Positions 54,302 to 63,381 are shown, counted from the stretch's first letter. The stretch: 64,000 nt of DNA from Myxococcus stipitatus (GCF_021412625.1 NZ_JAKCFI010000003.1:992001-1056000), one strand, 5' to 3'. Numbers and translations are program-made. The notes: generated by a model not told the origin, from the letters alone.

Positions 54302-54961
54302 GTGGACCTGGACGCGCTTCGCCGGGAGCAGCACAAGCTCCGGCTCTCCTGGATGCCGTGGCTCTACTTCTCCCTCAAGCCCCGCCACCGCGAGTGGGCG
54401 GAGGCCTGGCAGCGCGAGGTGCAGCAGCGGCTGCGGGAGTTGGAGACGGTCCAGATCGCCGAGGGCTGCTTCATCGCCCCGGAGGCCCGTATCTTCGCCG
54501 AGCCCGGACGCACCGTCGTCATCGGCCCGGGGTGCAGCATCGCGGCGGACGCCTTCGTGCACGGGCCCGTGGTGCTGGCCGCCGGGGTGAGCCTCAACGC
54601 GCGGGTGAGCCTGGACGGCGGCGCGGCGGGCATCCGCATCGGCGAGGGGACGCGCATCGCTACCGGCGCCACCCTCTACGCCTTCGACCATGGCCTGTCC
54701 CCCGACCGTCCCGTGAGCGAGCAGCCGGTGACGTCCCGAGGCATCAGCGTGGGCGCGGATGTGTGGATAGGTGCCAACGCCGGGGTGACGGACGGCGTCC
54801 GCGTGGGGGACCACGCCGTCATCGGCATGGGCGCCGTCGTCACCCGCGACGTGCCGCCGTGGGCCATCGTCGGCGGCGTGCCCGCGCGGGTGCTGGGGGA
54901 CCGGCGACAGCGCCGCCGCTCGGGCGCCCCGGGAGGGGGGGAGCCCGGGGAACCGAAGTGA
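54302..54961 (+). CDS. Hexapeptide-repeat acyltransferase
   Basis: Predicted 219 residues, GTG start. A helical N-terminus (about 1-50) is followed by a left-handed beta helix made of hexapeptide repeats: VVIGPGCSIAADAFVHG, IRIGEGTRIATGATL, the catalytic-type His in YAFDHGLS, and VGADVWIGANAGVTDGVRVG ending in VVTRDVPPWAIVGGVPARV. This is the O-acetyltransferase (maltose/galactoside/NodL-like) subgroup, using acetyl-CoA on a sugar hydroxyl. It lies 42 bases after the deacetylase-like gene. The two could act on the same class of acylated compound. Confidence 0.9.
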   Translation: MDLDALRREQHKLRLSWMPWLYFSLKPRHREWAEAWQREVQQRLRELETVQIAEGCFIAPEARIFAEPGRTVVIGPGCSIAADAFVHGPVVLAAGVSLNARVSLDGGAAGIRIGEGTRIATGATLYAFDHGLSPDRPVSEQPVTSRGISVGADVWIGANAGVTDGVRVGDHAVIGMGAVVTRDVPPWAIVGGVPARVLGDRRQRRRSGAPGGGEPGEPK

Positions 54962-55041
54962 CCCTACTCCGCCTTCATTGACTTCCCGACATTCGCCGGT
55001 TCTATGCTGGAGGGGACGTCGCCTCCGGGAGGGGAACAGGT

Positions 55042-57279
55042 GTGGGTCAGGCTCCCGGCGGCCGTGTGCGCTGTCGGAACACCGGCCCCTCGTTTCCGAG
55101 GGCGCAGGAGGCCGAAGTGGCAGACGAGCGGCGGGAGATGGGGCGCGAGGTCGCCCCGCCACTGATTCCCGAGGCGAGCGCTGGTGGGCCGGGCATCGCC
55201 GGTCCGTCGTCGTCCGCTTCCGCCGTGGAGGGTGTGTCCGCGATGTCGCGTCGTCTGGAGGTCCTGGAGGGGCTGCTCAGCGAGGTGGTCTTCCAACTCG
55301 ATGCGGGGGGCGGCATCAGCTACCTGGGGCCGGGTTGGGAGCGGCTGACGGGGACGCTGGCCGCCGCCTGGCAGGGGCGGGGGCTCTTGGACGTGGTGCA
55401 CCCGGAGGACCGGGAGCAGGCGCGCGCGGCGCTGGAGGCGGTGTCGGCGCAGCGGGTGGCGGCGTCCCGGGACGAGGTCCGCCTGTTGGTGGGGGAGCTG
55501 GTCCGCTGGGTGGTGTTGAGCACGCGCGCGGTGCCGGGACTGCCGGGCGAGGTGGTGGGCTCGCTGCTGGACGTGAGCCCCCGGCGGCAGGCCGAGGAGG
55601 CCGTCACCACGCGCGAGCGCTACCTGGAGGCGATGGTGGAGGTGCAGCGGCGGATGATGCCGCACCAGCTCCCCCTGGACCTGTACTCCTCCGTGGTGGA
55701 GCCGCTGGGCAAGGTGTCGGCGGCCAGCCGCGTGTATGTCTTCGAGATGCACCGGGACGAGCGGGGCGCGCTGCTGGCGTCGCAGCGGGCGGAGTGGTGC
55801 GCGCCGGGAATCTCCCCCAACCTCGAGGACCCGAACATGCACGGCCTCCCGCTGATGGAGGCCCTGCGGCCGGAGCAGGCCGCGGCGCTGGGGCGGGGCG
55901 AGCCGGTGCAGGGGCTCCCCCGGGACTTCACGCCGGTGCTGGTGCCCATGCTGGAGGCGCAGGGCGTGCGCTCGGTGCTGTTGATTCCCCTGCACGTGCA
56001 CGGGCAGCTCTTCGGCGTCATCGGCTTCGACAACTGTCGCGAGGCCCGGCCCTGGGGGCACATCGAGGTGAACCTGCTGTCCGGCGCAGCGGGCACGTTG
56101 TCGCTGGCGCTGGAGCAGCGCATGGACCAGGCGCTGCGCGTGCGCACGGAGACGACGCTGCGGCGCACGGAGGCGGGGGTCCACCTGCTCATCGAGGCGT
56201 TCCCGGACCCGGTGATGGTGCACGTGGGGGACGGGGTGTTGTTGTCGGTGAACCCGGCGTTGACGCATTACCTGGGCTACCGCGAGCCGGTGGAGCTGGT
56301 GGGCCGGCACGTCCTGGAGCTGGTGCGGGCGGAGGACCGGGGCGCGGCGCAGCTGTACCTGGGGCAGGCGGTGGAGGGGAAGCACGCGTCGCGCGCGGTG
56401 GAGGTGCCGCTGATGCGCAGCGACGGCGCCACGGTGGTGGCGGACCTGGTGACGCTGGCGGTGGTGTTCGACGGTTCGCCCGCGTGGGTGACGGTGGCGC
56501 GTGACGTCACCGAGCGCAAGCGCAGCCAGGCGCAGCTCATCCTCGCCGACCGCATGGCGTCCATGGGGCTGCTGGCGGCGGGCATCGCGCACGAGCTGAA
56601 CAACCCGCTGGCGTATGTGTTGTCCAACCTGGACTACCTGCACGCGACGCTGGGGCCGAGGGCGCGTCCGCTCACGCCGGACGACATGGTGGAGTGCCGG
56701 CAGGTGCTGGACGACGCGCGCGAGGGCGCGGAGCGGATGCGCCAGATTGTCCGGCAGCTGCGGGTGTTCTCACGGGTGGAGGACAACCGCGAGGAGCCGG
56801 TGGACGTGCACCGGGTGTTGGACTCGGTGGTGCAGATGGCGGCGAGCGAGGTGCGGCCCCGGGCGCGGCTGGTGAAGAGCTACGGCGTGGTGCCGCCGGT
56901 GCGTGGGAACGAGGGGAAGTTGTTCCAGGTGTTCCTGAACCTGGTCATCAACGCGGCGCACGCCATCGAGGAAGGGCAGTCGGAGACGAACGAGATTCGC
57001 ATCACCACGCGGCCGGAGGAGGGGGCGCGGGTGTTGGTGGAGGTGCGGGACACGGGCGGGGGGATTCCGCCGGAGCACCTGCGGCGCATCTTCGACCCGT
57101 TCTTCACCACGAAGTCGGCGGGGTTGGGGACGGGGCTGGGGTTGTCCATCTGCGACACCATCGTCACGGCGCTGGGGGGCCACATCTCCGTGGAGTCCTC
57201 GGTGGGCGTGGGCACCACGTTCCGCGTCGCCCTGCACGTCGCGCCGCCCCACGCCACGGCGGCGAGCCCGGGGATGTGA
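55042..57279 (+). CDS. Sensor histidine kinase, PAS-GAF-PAS type
   Basis: Predicted 745 residues, GTG start behind GGAGGGGAACAG. No membrane span. An N-terminal PAS (about 68-180), a GAF domain (about 205-365, VYVFEMHRDERGALL, LIPLHVHGQLFGVIGFDN) and a second PAS (about 385-490, ending DVTERKRSQAQ) precede the kinase core. The phospho-acceptor is His517 in GIAHELNNPLAYV. The N-box is FLNLVINAAHAIEE, the G-boxes DTGGGIP and GTGLGLSICDTIV. No response regulator is adjacent. It follows the acyltransferase gene by 80 bases. Confidence 0.93.
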   Translation: MGQAPGGRVRCRNTGPSFPRAQEAEVADERREMGREVAPPLIPEASAGGPGIAGPSSSASAVEGVSAMSRRLEVLEGLLSEVVFQLDAGGGISYLGPGWERLTGTLAAAWQGRGLLDVVHPEDREQARAALEAVSAQRVAASRDEVRLLVGELVRWVVLSTRAVPGLPGEVVGSLLDVSPRRQAEEAVTTRERYLEAMVEVQRRMMPHQLPLDLYSSVVEPLGKVSAASRVYVFEMHRDERGALLASQRAEWCAPGISPNLEDPNMHGLPLMEALRPEQAAALGRGEPVQGLPRDFTPVLVPMLEAQGVRSVLLIPLHVHGQLFGVIGFDNCREARPWGHIEVNLLSGAAGTLSLALEQRMDQALRVRTETTLRRTEAGVHLLIEAFPDPVMVHVGDGVLLSVNPALTHYLGYREPVELVGRHVLELVRAEDRGAAQLYLGQAVEGKHASRAVEVPLMRSDGATVVADLVTLAVVFDGSPAWVTVARDVTERKRSQAQLILADRMASMGLLAAGIAHELNNPLAYVLSNLDYLHATLGPRARPLTPDDMVECRQVLDDAREGAERMRQIVRQLRVFSRVEDNREEPVDVHRVLDSVVQMAASEVRPRARLVKSYGVVPPVRGNEGKLFQVFLNLVINAAHAIEEGQSETNEIRITTRPEEGARVLVEVRDTGGGIPPEHLRRIFDPFFTTKSAGLGTGLGLSICDTIVTALGGHISVESSVGVGTTFRVALHVAPPHATAASPGM

Positions 57280-57443
57280 GCCCGAGGGTCTGCTGCCACG
57301 CACCGTGTGGCCCGGCTGGGTGACGACCGCTCGTGGACTGTGCCCCGGCGGACGGCCGCTCATCGTGCGCGTGCATTCGGGCGTCGCAGCCCTTATCTCC
57401 GAACCCCACCCTGGCGTTCCCCTCGGCGCCCCTGGAGTCCGGC

Positions 57444-59453
57444 ATGCGCGCGACCCTCTTCCTGCTCACCCTGCCGTTGCTCGGCCTCGTGCTGTCGACG
57501 AACGCGCGCGCCGCGGACGCGTGTGCGGGCAGCTCGCGCTTCCTCGTCGGCGCGGGAATGGCCGACATCACCGGCCCCGCCGCCGAGGTGGGGATGATGG
57601 GCTACGCCCAGCTGGCCCAGCAGACCTCCGGCATCCACCAACGCCTGCGCTCGCGCGCCTTCGTCATCGCCTCGCCCTGCAACGGCCGCCGCGTCGCCTT
57701 CGTCAGCGCCGACCTGGGCATGGTCTTCGAGGCCGTCCGCCGCCAGGTCGTCGAGCGCCTGCGCGCCCGCTTCGGCGACCTGTACTCCGAGGACAACGTC
57801 CTGCTCAGCGCCACGCACACCCACTCGGGCCCGGGCGGCTACTCCCACCACACGCTCTACAACCTCACCACCTTCGGCTTCGTCCCCCAGAACTTCGAGG
57901 CCATCGTCAACGGCATCGTCAGCTCCATCGCCCGAGCCCACGCCCGCCTCGGCGAGGGCACCCTGCGCATCGCCTCCGGCGACCTCGTCGGCGCCAGCCG
58001 CAACCGCTCCCCCCAGGCCTACCTCCTCAACCCCGCCAGCGAGCGCGCCCGCTACTCCTCCGACGTGGACACCCGGATGACCCTCGTGCGCCTGTCACGC
58101 CCGGACGGCTCCGACATCGGCCTCATCAACTGGTTCGCCGTCCACGCCACTTCCATGGGCAACACCCACCACTTCATCAGCGGCGATAACAAGGGCCTCG
58201 CCTCCTCCCTCTTCGAGAAGACCCACGACGCCGGCGACACCTTCGTCGCCGCCTTCGCCCAATCCAACGAAGGCGACGTCACCCCCAACATCCTCGGCGG
58301 CACGAACGGCGGAGGCGCCGACGACTTCGAGGACACCGAGCTGTCCGCCCGCCGCCAGTACGACTTCGCCACCCGCCTGTGGGCCCAGGCCACCACCCCG
58401 CTCACCGGAGGCGTCGACTACCGCCACACCTTCGTGAAGATGGACGCCGTGGACGTCGCCCCCGGCTTCACCGACGGCCAGCCCCGCCACACCTGCCCCG
58501 CCGCCATCGGCCTGTCCATGATCGCCGGCGCCGAGGACGGCCCCGGCTACGGCGTCGAGGGCGCCTCCTGCGCCGCCATCCACGACATCTGGAGCCAGTT
58601 CACCTGCTCCCTCACCACCACGCCCTGCCAGGCCGAGAAGCCCATCGTCCTGGAGATGGGCTCCATGCTCCCCCACCCGTGGTCCCCCGACGTGATGCCC
58701 TTCCAGCTCGTCACCATCGGACAGCTGGCCCTCGTCGCCGTGCCCTTCGAGCTGACCACCATGGCCGGCCGTCGCCTGCGCGACACCGTGAAGGCGCGCC
58801 TGGCCCCCACGGGCATCACCGACGTCGTCATCGCCGGCCTCTCCAACGACTACGCCGGCTACGTCGCCACCCGCGAGGAGTACGCCCGCCAGGACTACGA
58901 GGGCGCCTCCACCCACTTCGGCCCTTGGACGCTCGGCGCCATCCAGCAGACCTTCGACGGGCTCGCCGCCTCGCTCGCGCAAGGCCACGCCGTCCCTCCC
59001 GGCCCCACGCCCACCGACCTGCGCTACGTCCAGGTGGCCCTCCAGCCCGGCGTCGTCTTCGACGACAAGCTGCTCTGGGTGGACTTCGGCGACGTCGTCT
59101 CCGACGCGCGCGCCTCCTATTCACGCGGCGACACCGTCAGCGTCACCTTCTGGGGCGGGCACCCCAAGAACGACCTGCACCAGGAGGGCACCTTCCTGCG
59201 CGTGCAGCGCAAGGGCTCCCTCGGCGCCTGGGTGGACGTGGCGGACGACAGCGACTGGGAGACGCGCTACCTGTGGCAACGCGAGAACTGCGTGCCCACG
59301 CTCGGCTGCTCCCACGTCACCGTGGAGTGGCGCATCCCCCAGGACACGCCCCCCGGCACCTACCGCATCCTCCACGAGGGCGACTGGAAGTCCGGATGGG
59401 ACGGCCGCGTGCGCCCGTACTTCGGCGCCTCCCGTCCCTTCACCGTCCGCTGA
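57444..59453 (+). CDS. Neutral/alkaline ceramidase with Thr at the catalytic Ser position
   Basis: Predicted 669 residues from the ATG at 57444, with a Sec signal ending ARAAD. Family motifs are clear: GAGMADITGPAAEVGMMGYA, the zinc site SATHTHSGPGGY, NWFAVHATSMGNTHHFISGD, DNKGLASSLFE and a C-terminal Ig-like domain. The enzyme hydrolyses ceramide to sphingosine and fatty acid outside the cell. The catalytic hexapeptide, GDVSPN in human and closely similar in Pseudomonas enzymes, reads GDVTPN here (Thr280). The Ser-to-Thr change may lower or alter activity. Overlaps the convergent PilZ-like gene by 14 bases. Confidence 0.93.
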   Translation: MRATLFLLTLPLLGLVLSTNARAADACAGSSRFLVGAGMADITGPAAEVGMMGYAQLAQQTSGIHQRLRSRAFVIASPCNGRRVAFVSADLGMVFEAVRRQVVERLRARFGDLYSEDNVLLSATHTHSGPGGYSHHTLYNLTTFGFVPQNFEAIVNGIVSSIARAHARLGEGTLRIASGDLVGASRNRSPQAYLLNPASERARYSSDVDTRMTLVRLSRPDGSDIGLINWFAVHATSMGNTHHFISGDNKGLASSLFEKTHDAGDTFVAAFAQSNEGDVTPNILGGTNGGGADDFEDTELSARRQYDFATRLWAQATTPLTGGVDYRHTFVKMDAVDVAPGFTDGQPRHTCPAAIGLSMIAGAEDGPGYGVEGASCAAIHDIWSQFTCSLTTTPCQAEKPIVLEMGSMLPHPWSPDVMPFQLVTIGQLALVAVPFELTTMAGRRLRDTVKARLAPTGITDVVIAGLSNDYAGYVATREEYARQDYEGASTHFGPWTLGAIQQTFDGLAASLAQGHAVPPGPTPTDLRYVQVALQPGVVFDDKLLWVDFGDVVSDARASYSRGDTVSVTFWGGHPKNDLHQEGTFLRVQRKGSLGAWVDVADDSDWETRYLWQRENCVPTLGCSHVTVEWRIPQDTPPGTYRILHEGDWKSGWDGRVRPYFGASRPFTVR

Positions 59454-59934
59454 GGCCAGGGTCCCCGGCGCTCGCGGACGACTGCCCTCGCACGCGCTCG
59501 AACAGCTCGCGCAGCCGGGGGCAGGGACTCACGAGCTGCACGCCGATGCCCGGCGACACCTCCCAGACCCGCGCGTGCGCGGCGTCGACGTGCCGCACCA
59601 CCTCGCCCTCGCAGGGCACCTCCTCCCCGCCCAGCCACAGCGTCAGCGACAGCCGGGTGAAGAGGGGAGGGAAGGGCTCCGCGCAGTGCAGGAACAGCCC
59701 GCCCCGCGCCAGCTCCACGCCGTGCGCCTCCACGCCCTCGGGGTGATGCACGCGCACACCCCACGGGCCCATCCGCGCGAGCGGCTCCACGCGGTTGCGA
59801 TGCGCCGGCCTCGCGCGTCGGGAACAGGGGGCCTCCCCGGGGACGCGGGTCGAGTCGACGGGCGCCGCCCGCTCTCGCGAGGCGCGACAAGGGGTGTCCT
59901 CGGAATGGTCCGAGAAGCAGAGCTCGCAGTGCAT
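59440..59934 (-). CDS. PilZ-like domain protein with N-terminal Cys motif
   Basis: Predicted 164 residues from the ATG at 59934. The start MHCELCFSDHSEDTPC has a C-x2-C and a further Cys, perhaps a small metal site. Residues about 65-150 are a PilZ-type beta barrel: GVELARGGLFLHCAEPFPPL, LTLWLGGEEVPCEGEVVRHV and SPGIGVQLVSP. The RxxxR c-di-GMP motif is not clear (RRARPAHRNR lies before the barrel), so ligand binding is uncertain. Its last 14 bases overlap the ceramidase end on the other strand. Confidence 0.78.
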   Translation of the reverse strand: MHCELCFSDHSEDTPCRASRERAAPVDSTRVPGEAPCSRRARPAHRNRVEPLARMGPWGVRVHHPEGVEAHGVELARGGLFLHCAEPFPPLFTRLSLTLWLGGEEVPCEGEVVRHVDAAHARVWEVSPGIGVQLVSPCPRLRELFERVRGQSSASAGDPGLSGR

Positions 59935-60121
59935 GGTCACCTCGAGCAGACACCGGAACAGCGCGACGCCGTTGCCGGCGAAGGAGGGAGCGTCTCTCTA
60001 TAGACCGTGCCCGCCTCCACCGGTGGACGGCTCCCGCGCGATGACGCCGGTCCGCGTGCTTGCGATGACGGCTAGCGCACAGAGCCTCCCGTTCACTCGT
60101 GTGTCCGAGGCGACCCTGCGA

Positions 60122-60574
60122 CTACTGGAGCTCGCGGGGGGCGATGTAGTTGCCGCGCTCCATCGTCACGCCCAGGCGAGCGAGCAGCGCCGGCACGTCG
60201 AAGCCGATGCGCTGATAGTGCGCGCGCACCGCCTCGCCGGCCTTGGCGATGGCCTCGGGGCTCTCCCAGGCCGCCAGCGTCACGAGCGTGGTGACGCCGG
60301 GCTCGCCCTGTCGCTCGAAGACGACGTGGCCCAGGAAGCCGGGCTGGGCGCGCAACAACTCGGTGCTGCGGTGGATGGCCGCCTCCAGTTCGGGCCGCGA
60401 GGCGGGCGGGACGGTGAAGCGGTCGATGCGGAACTGGAGGTCCGGGTGACGGTCGAGGTCGAGGGTCATCTTCATGGGGGAGGCCAGCTCCGGCGCGCCA
60501 GGCGCCGCATGGGTCGTGGTGCAGGAGGTGGACAGCAGGGCGGTGGTCGCCGCCATCAGGAGCGTTCGAGTCAT
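60122..60574 (-). CDS. Lipoprotein with antibiotic-biosynthesis-monooxygenase-like fold
   Basis: Predicted 150 residues. The leader MTRTLLMAATTALLSTSC has a lipobox. The remainder is a dimeric alpha/beta barrel of the ABM type: FRIDRFTVPPASRPELEAAI, LLRAQPGFLGHVVFER, VTTLVTLAAWESPEAIAKAG and VRAHYQRIGFD. Members include small monooxygenases and heme-degrading enzymes. Export as a lipoprotein is unusual. Divergent from an AraC regulator gene with an 85-base gap, which suggests that the regulator controls it. Confidence 0.82.
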   Translation of the reverse strand: MTRTLLMAATTALLSTSCTTTHAAPGAPELASPMKMTLDLDRHPDLQFRIDRFTVPPASRPELEAAIHRSTELLRAQPGFLGHVVFERQGEPGVTTLVTLAAWESPEAIAKAGEAVRAHYQRIGFDVPALLARLGVTMERGNYIAPRELQ

Positions 60575-60659
60575 GGCCCCACCGTAATGACCCGGCCCGT
60601 GAGGGGGCTTGGACGAATTCAGTGCGCCCGTCTCCACCACGTTGCATGCTCGGTCCGTC

Positions 60660-61433
60660 ATGCGCGTGACGAGTTTCGCCCCGAGTCCGCTGCTCGCTCC
60701 GTTCGTCCGCTCCTTCGAGGTGGTGGAGGCGAGCGAGGAGGTGACGCGCGTCCTCGTCCCCGAGCCGAGCATCACCGTGGGCTTCCGCTTCGGCGGCGCC
60801 TCACGGCTCGTCGAGCGCGACCGGGAGCTCCACGTCCCGGACCACGTCATCACGGGGCTGCGCACGCAGGCCCGCTGCATGCGCACGCTGGCCGGCGGGG
60901 CCATCCTCCTCGCCAAGTTCCACGCGGCCGGAGCCGCGTCCTTCTTCGCGGAGCCCATGCACGAGCTGCTGGGCCGCACGCTCGCCCTCGAGGACCTCGT
61001 GCCCCGGGCGGACGTGGACCGCGTGGCCTCGCGCATCGCCGAGGCTCCCAGCCACGTCCAGCGCGTGGCCGTCCTCGAGGACTTCCTGCGCTCACGCCGC
61101 CGCCCGCGCGCCGTCGGTGGCGCCGTGCTCGCCGCGGTGAAGGCGCTCCAGGAGGAGCCGAGCACGGTGCGCATCGCGGCGCTCGCCCGTGAGCTGGGGC
61201 TCAGCCAGGACGCGCTGGAGAAGTGCTTCCGCCGGGCGGTGGGCGCCTCGCCCAAGCGCCTCGCCTCCATCCTGCGGCTGAAGCAGGCCGTGGCCGCGTA
61301 CCAGCCCGGCATGAGCTTCTCGCGGTTGGCGCACGCCTCCGGTTACTACGACCAGCCCCACTTCAACCGCGAGCTGCGCGCCGCCGTCGGCGAGGCCCCC
61401 ACGCGCTTCTTCGGCTCGGGGACGTACTGCTGA
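60660..61433 (+). CDS. AraC family transcriptional regulator
   Basis: Predicted 257 residues from the ATG at 60660. Residues about 1-150 are a DUF6597-like sensor domain (SPLLAPFVRSFEVVEA, GFRFGGASRLVE and LAKFHAAGAASFFAEPMHEL). The C-terminal double HTH is standard: VRIAALARELGLSQDALEKC, FRRAVGASPKRLASILRLK and SFSRLAHASGYYDQPHFNRE. It probably controls the divergent monooxygenase-fold gene or its own expression. Inducer unknown. Confidence 0.92.
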   Translation: MRVTSFAPSPLLAPFVRSFEVVEASEEVTRVLVPEPSITVGFRFGGASRLVERDRELHVPDHVITGLRTQARCMRTLAGGAILLAKFHAAGAASFFAEPMHELLGRTLALEDLVPRADVDRVASRIAEAPSHVQRVAVLEDFLRSRRRPRAVGGAVLAAVKALQEEPSTVRIAALARELGLSQDALEKCFRRAVGASPKRLASILRLKQAVAAYQPGMSFSRLAHASGYYDQPHFNRELRAAVGEAPTRFFGSGTYC

Positions 61434-61597
61434 GCAGCGCGCGCCCGGGCGCCGACGGGGTGCCCGCCGTGGTCACGCAGGCTCCGCACTCGGCACGGGC
61501 GCATACCACCGGGCGAGTCCTGGTCGATGCGCTCGGCTCGGTGCTCCACGCGCATCGTGCGCCCCCGTTGCCCTGGCCCCGCTGACCGCGTGACGCG

Positions 61598-62677
61598 TCA
61601 GCGCTTCGCCTTGGCCTTCACCGGGAACGCGGGCGCGTCGATGCGGACCCCGACATAGGAGGGGAAGCGGGGCACGCCATCGTCGGACAGCTCCTGATAG
61701 CGGAAGGTGATGAGCGTGCCCACGGCCGGAGGCGCGGCGCGCTCGGCGTCCGACAGGCCCGTGCCCACGCTGAAGCGCTTGCCGTTGCGCAGCTCCACCT
61801 CCAGCGCCCCCAGCCGCCCCTTGTGCCGCCCCGCGCCGGCCACGTGCCCCACCACCACCGCCTCGTCGTCCTTGAAGCTCTTCACCTTCAACAGCGTGTG
61901 CGAACGCCCCGCCTCGTATTTCGAGCCCGGCTTGCGCAGCATCAGCCCCTCTCCGCCCAGCCCCTCCACGCGCGCCAGCTCCTCGCGCAGGTGCTCCGTC
62001 CCCTTGCAGCGCGCGTGCTCGTGCCAGCGCGCATACGCGGGCTTCGCGTCCTCCAGCCACTTGCGGCAGTGCTCCAGCCGCTCCTCGAACGCCCCCGCGA
62101 CGGAGGGCGCGTCGAACACGACGAACGCCAGCTCCTTCCAGTCGGGGCTCCGGTCCTGCCGGCGCACCACGCTCACCGTGCGCTGGAAGCGCTTGCGTCC
62201 ACCGAACAGCTCGCCGTCCAACGGGAAGTCCGGCAGCCCCGCGACGAACCAGTCCGGCGCGAAGAACTCGTTGCCCAGGCGCGACCAGAAGCGCTTGCCG
62301 TCCCAGTACGCCCGCACGCCGTCGAGCTTCTCGCTCATCCACCAGTCCGTCAGGTCGACGTCGTTCTCCCACGGGTGGGCGAGCAGCAGGGGCGGGGCCT
62401 TCTCCTCGGCGCCCTCGGCCTCCGCGCCGTCCTCCGCGCCCTGGGGCTTCGCGCGGGTGGGCTTCACGGCGGTGGCCGCGGCGCCGCAGCGGGCGTCCTC
62501 GGCGGCGTCCCCACGCACGCGGCGCAGGTGCTTGCAGCTGCGCCGCTCGATGGCGATGGACTGGTTGCGCCAGGCCGGGCACGAGCACGAGTACACCCCG
62601 CCCGTGTTCTTGAGGATGTAGGGCTTGGAGCCCGAGCCCTGCACCTCGACCTGCTGCCCGTCCGCGATGTCCGCCAC
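61598..62677 (-). CDS. ATP-dependent DNA ligase with N-terminal SWIM zinc finger
   Basis: Predicted 359 residues. A GTG start is proposed because GGAGGGG stands 6 bases upstream. Residues about 20-50 are a SWIM zinc finger: YSCSCPAWRNQ followed by RRSCKHL (CxC...CxH). After an acidic Ala/Glu linker, the adenylation domain has the lysine motif SEKLDGVRAYWDG, FPLDGELFGG, FVVFDAP, GGEGLMLRKP and TLLKVKSF. A C-terminal OB domain (VVVGHVAGAGRHKGRLGALEV) is present. The ligase seals nicks with ATP. SWIM domains bind DNA or protein. Bacterial accessory ligases usually act in repair. Convergent with the AraC gene. Confidence 0.9.
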   Translation of the reverse strand: MADIADGQQVEVQGSGSKPYILKNTGGVYSCSCPAWRNQSIAIERRSCKHLRRVRGDAAEDARCGAAATAVKPTRAKPQGAEDGAEAEGAEEKAPPLLLAHPWENDVDLTDWWMSEKLDGVRAYWDGKRFWSRLGNEFFAPDWFVAGLPDFPLDGELFGGRKRFQRTVSVVRRQDRSPDWKELAFVVFDAPSVAGAFEERLEHCRKWLEDAKPAYARWHEHARCKGTEHLREELARVEGLGGEGLMLRKPGSKYEAGRSHTLLKVKSFKDDEAVVVGHVAGAGRHKGRLGALEVELRNGKRFSVGTGLSDAERAAPPAVGTLITFRYQELSDDGVPRFPSYVGVRIDAPAFPVKAKAKR

Positions 62678-62849
62678 GATGCACCCCTCCGTGCCGCGTC
62701 CCGCGCGGCGACGAACGGAAGAGTACTCGCTGGGTCCGACATTCCCAGGACGTAGAGCGGTGGGAATCGGACATCCAAGGGGGTGGCCGTCCCCGAGGCG
62801 TGGACACACCATGTTGGAATCACCGCGGGTCCGAGGAGGCCGCACGGCA

Positions 62850-63335
62850 ATGGTGGTCATCGTCATGGGAGTCACGGGGGCCGGGAAATCCACGGTCGGC
62901 AAGGCGCTCGCGGAGTCGTTGGGCTGGCGCTTCCTCGACGCGGACGACCTGCACTCCGCCGCCAACGTGGCGAAGATGGCGGCCGGGATTCCGCTCGAGG
63001 ACTCCGACCGCTGGCCGTGGCTCGCCGCCATCCGGGCCCAGATTCAAGAGGCCCTCGAGAGCGGGGAGGACCTCGTCGTCGCCTCGTCGTCGCTCAAGCG
63101 CGTCCACCGCGACACGCTGGCCGTGGACTCCGAACGGATGCGTTGGGTGTACCTGCACGCGCCCAGGGAGGTGCTGGCGCGGCGGATGTCCCAGCGTCAC
63201 GGCCACTTCATGCCGTCGTCGCTCCTGGACAGCCAGCTCGCGACGCTGGAGGTGCCCCATCGCGCGGTGCCCATCGACGTGACGCCGCCTCCAGCGGAGG
63301 TGGTCGCTCGCATCCGCGAGAGCCTGAAGCTCTGA
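62850..63335 (+). CDS. gntK: Gluconokinase
   Basis: Predicted 161 residues from the ATG at 62850 with GAGGAGG upstream. The P-loop GVTGAGKSTVGKAL follows MVVIVM. DADDLHSAANVAKMAAGIPL, EDSDRWPWLAAI, VASSSLKRVHRD and RMSQRHGHFMPSSLLDSQLA match thermoresistant gluconokinase closely. It phosphorylates D-gluconate to 6-phosphogluconate in the cytoplasm with ATP. No gluconate permease is adjacent. Divergent from the DNA ligase gene (172-base gap). A hairpin follows 8 bases after the stop. Confidence 0.93.
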   Translation: MVVIVMGVTGAGKSTVGKALAESLGWRFLDADDLHSAANVAKMAAGIPLEDSDRWPWLAAIRAQIQEALESGEDLVVASSSLKRVHRDTLAVDSERMRWVYLHAPREVLARRMSQRHGHFMPSSLLDSQLATLEVPHRAVPIDVTPPPAEVVARIRESLKL

Positions 63336-63342
63336 CGAAGCG

Positions 63343-63381
63343 GAGAGGGCTCGACCTGGAGCGTCAATCGAGCCCCCTCTC
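63343..63381 (+). terminator. Hairpin after gluconokinase
   Basis: GAGAGGGCTCGA (63343-63354) pairs with TCGAGCCCCCTCTC (63368-63381) with two bulged bases and a 13-base loop. The tail GTGTCGTCC is not T-rich. Confidence 0.6.
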
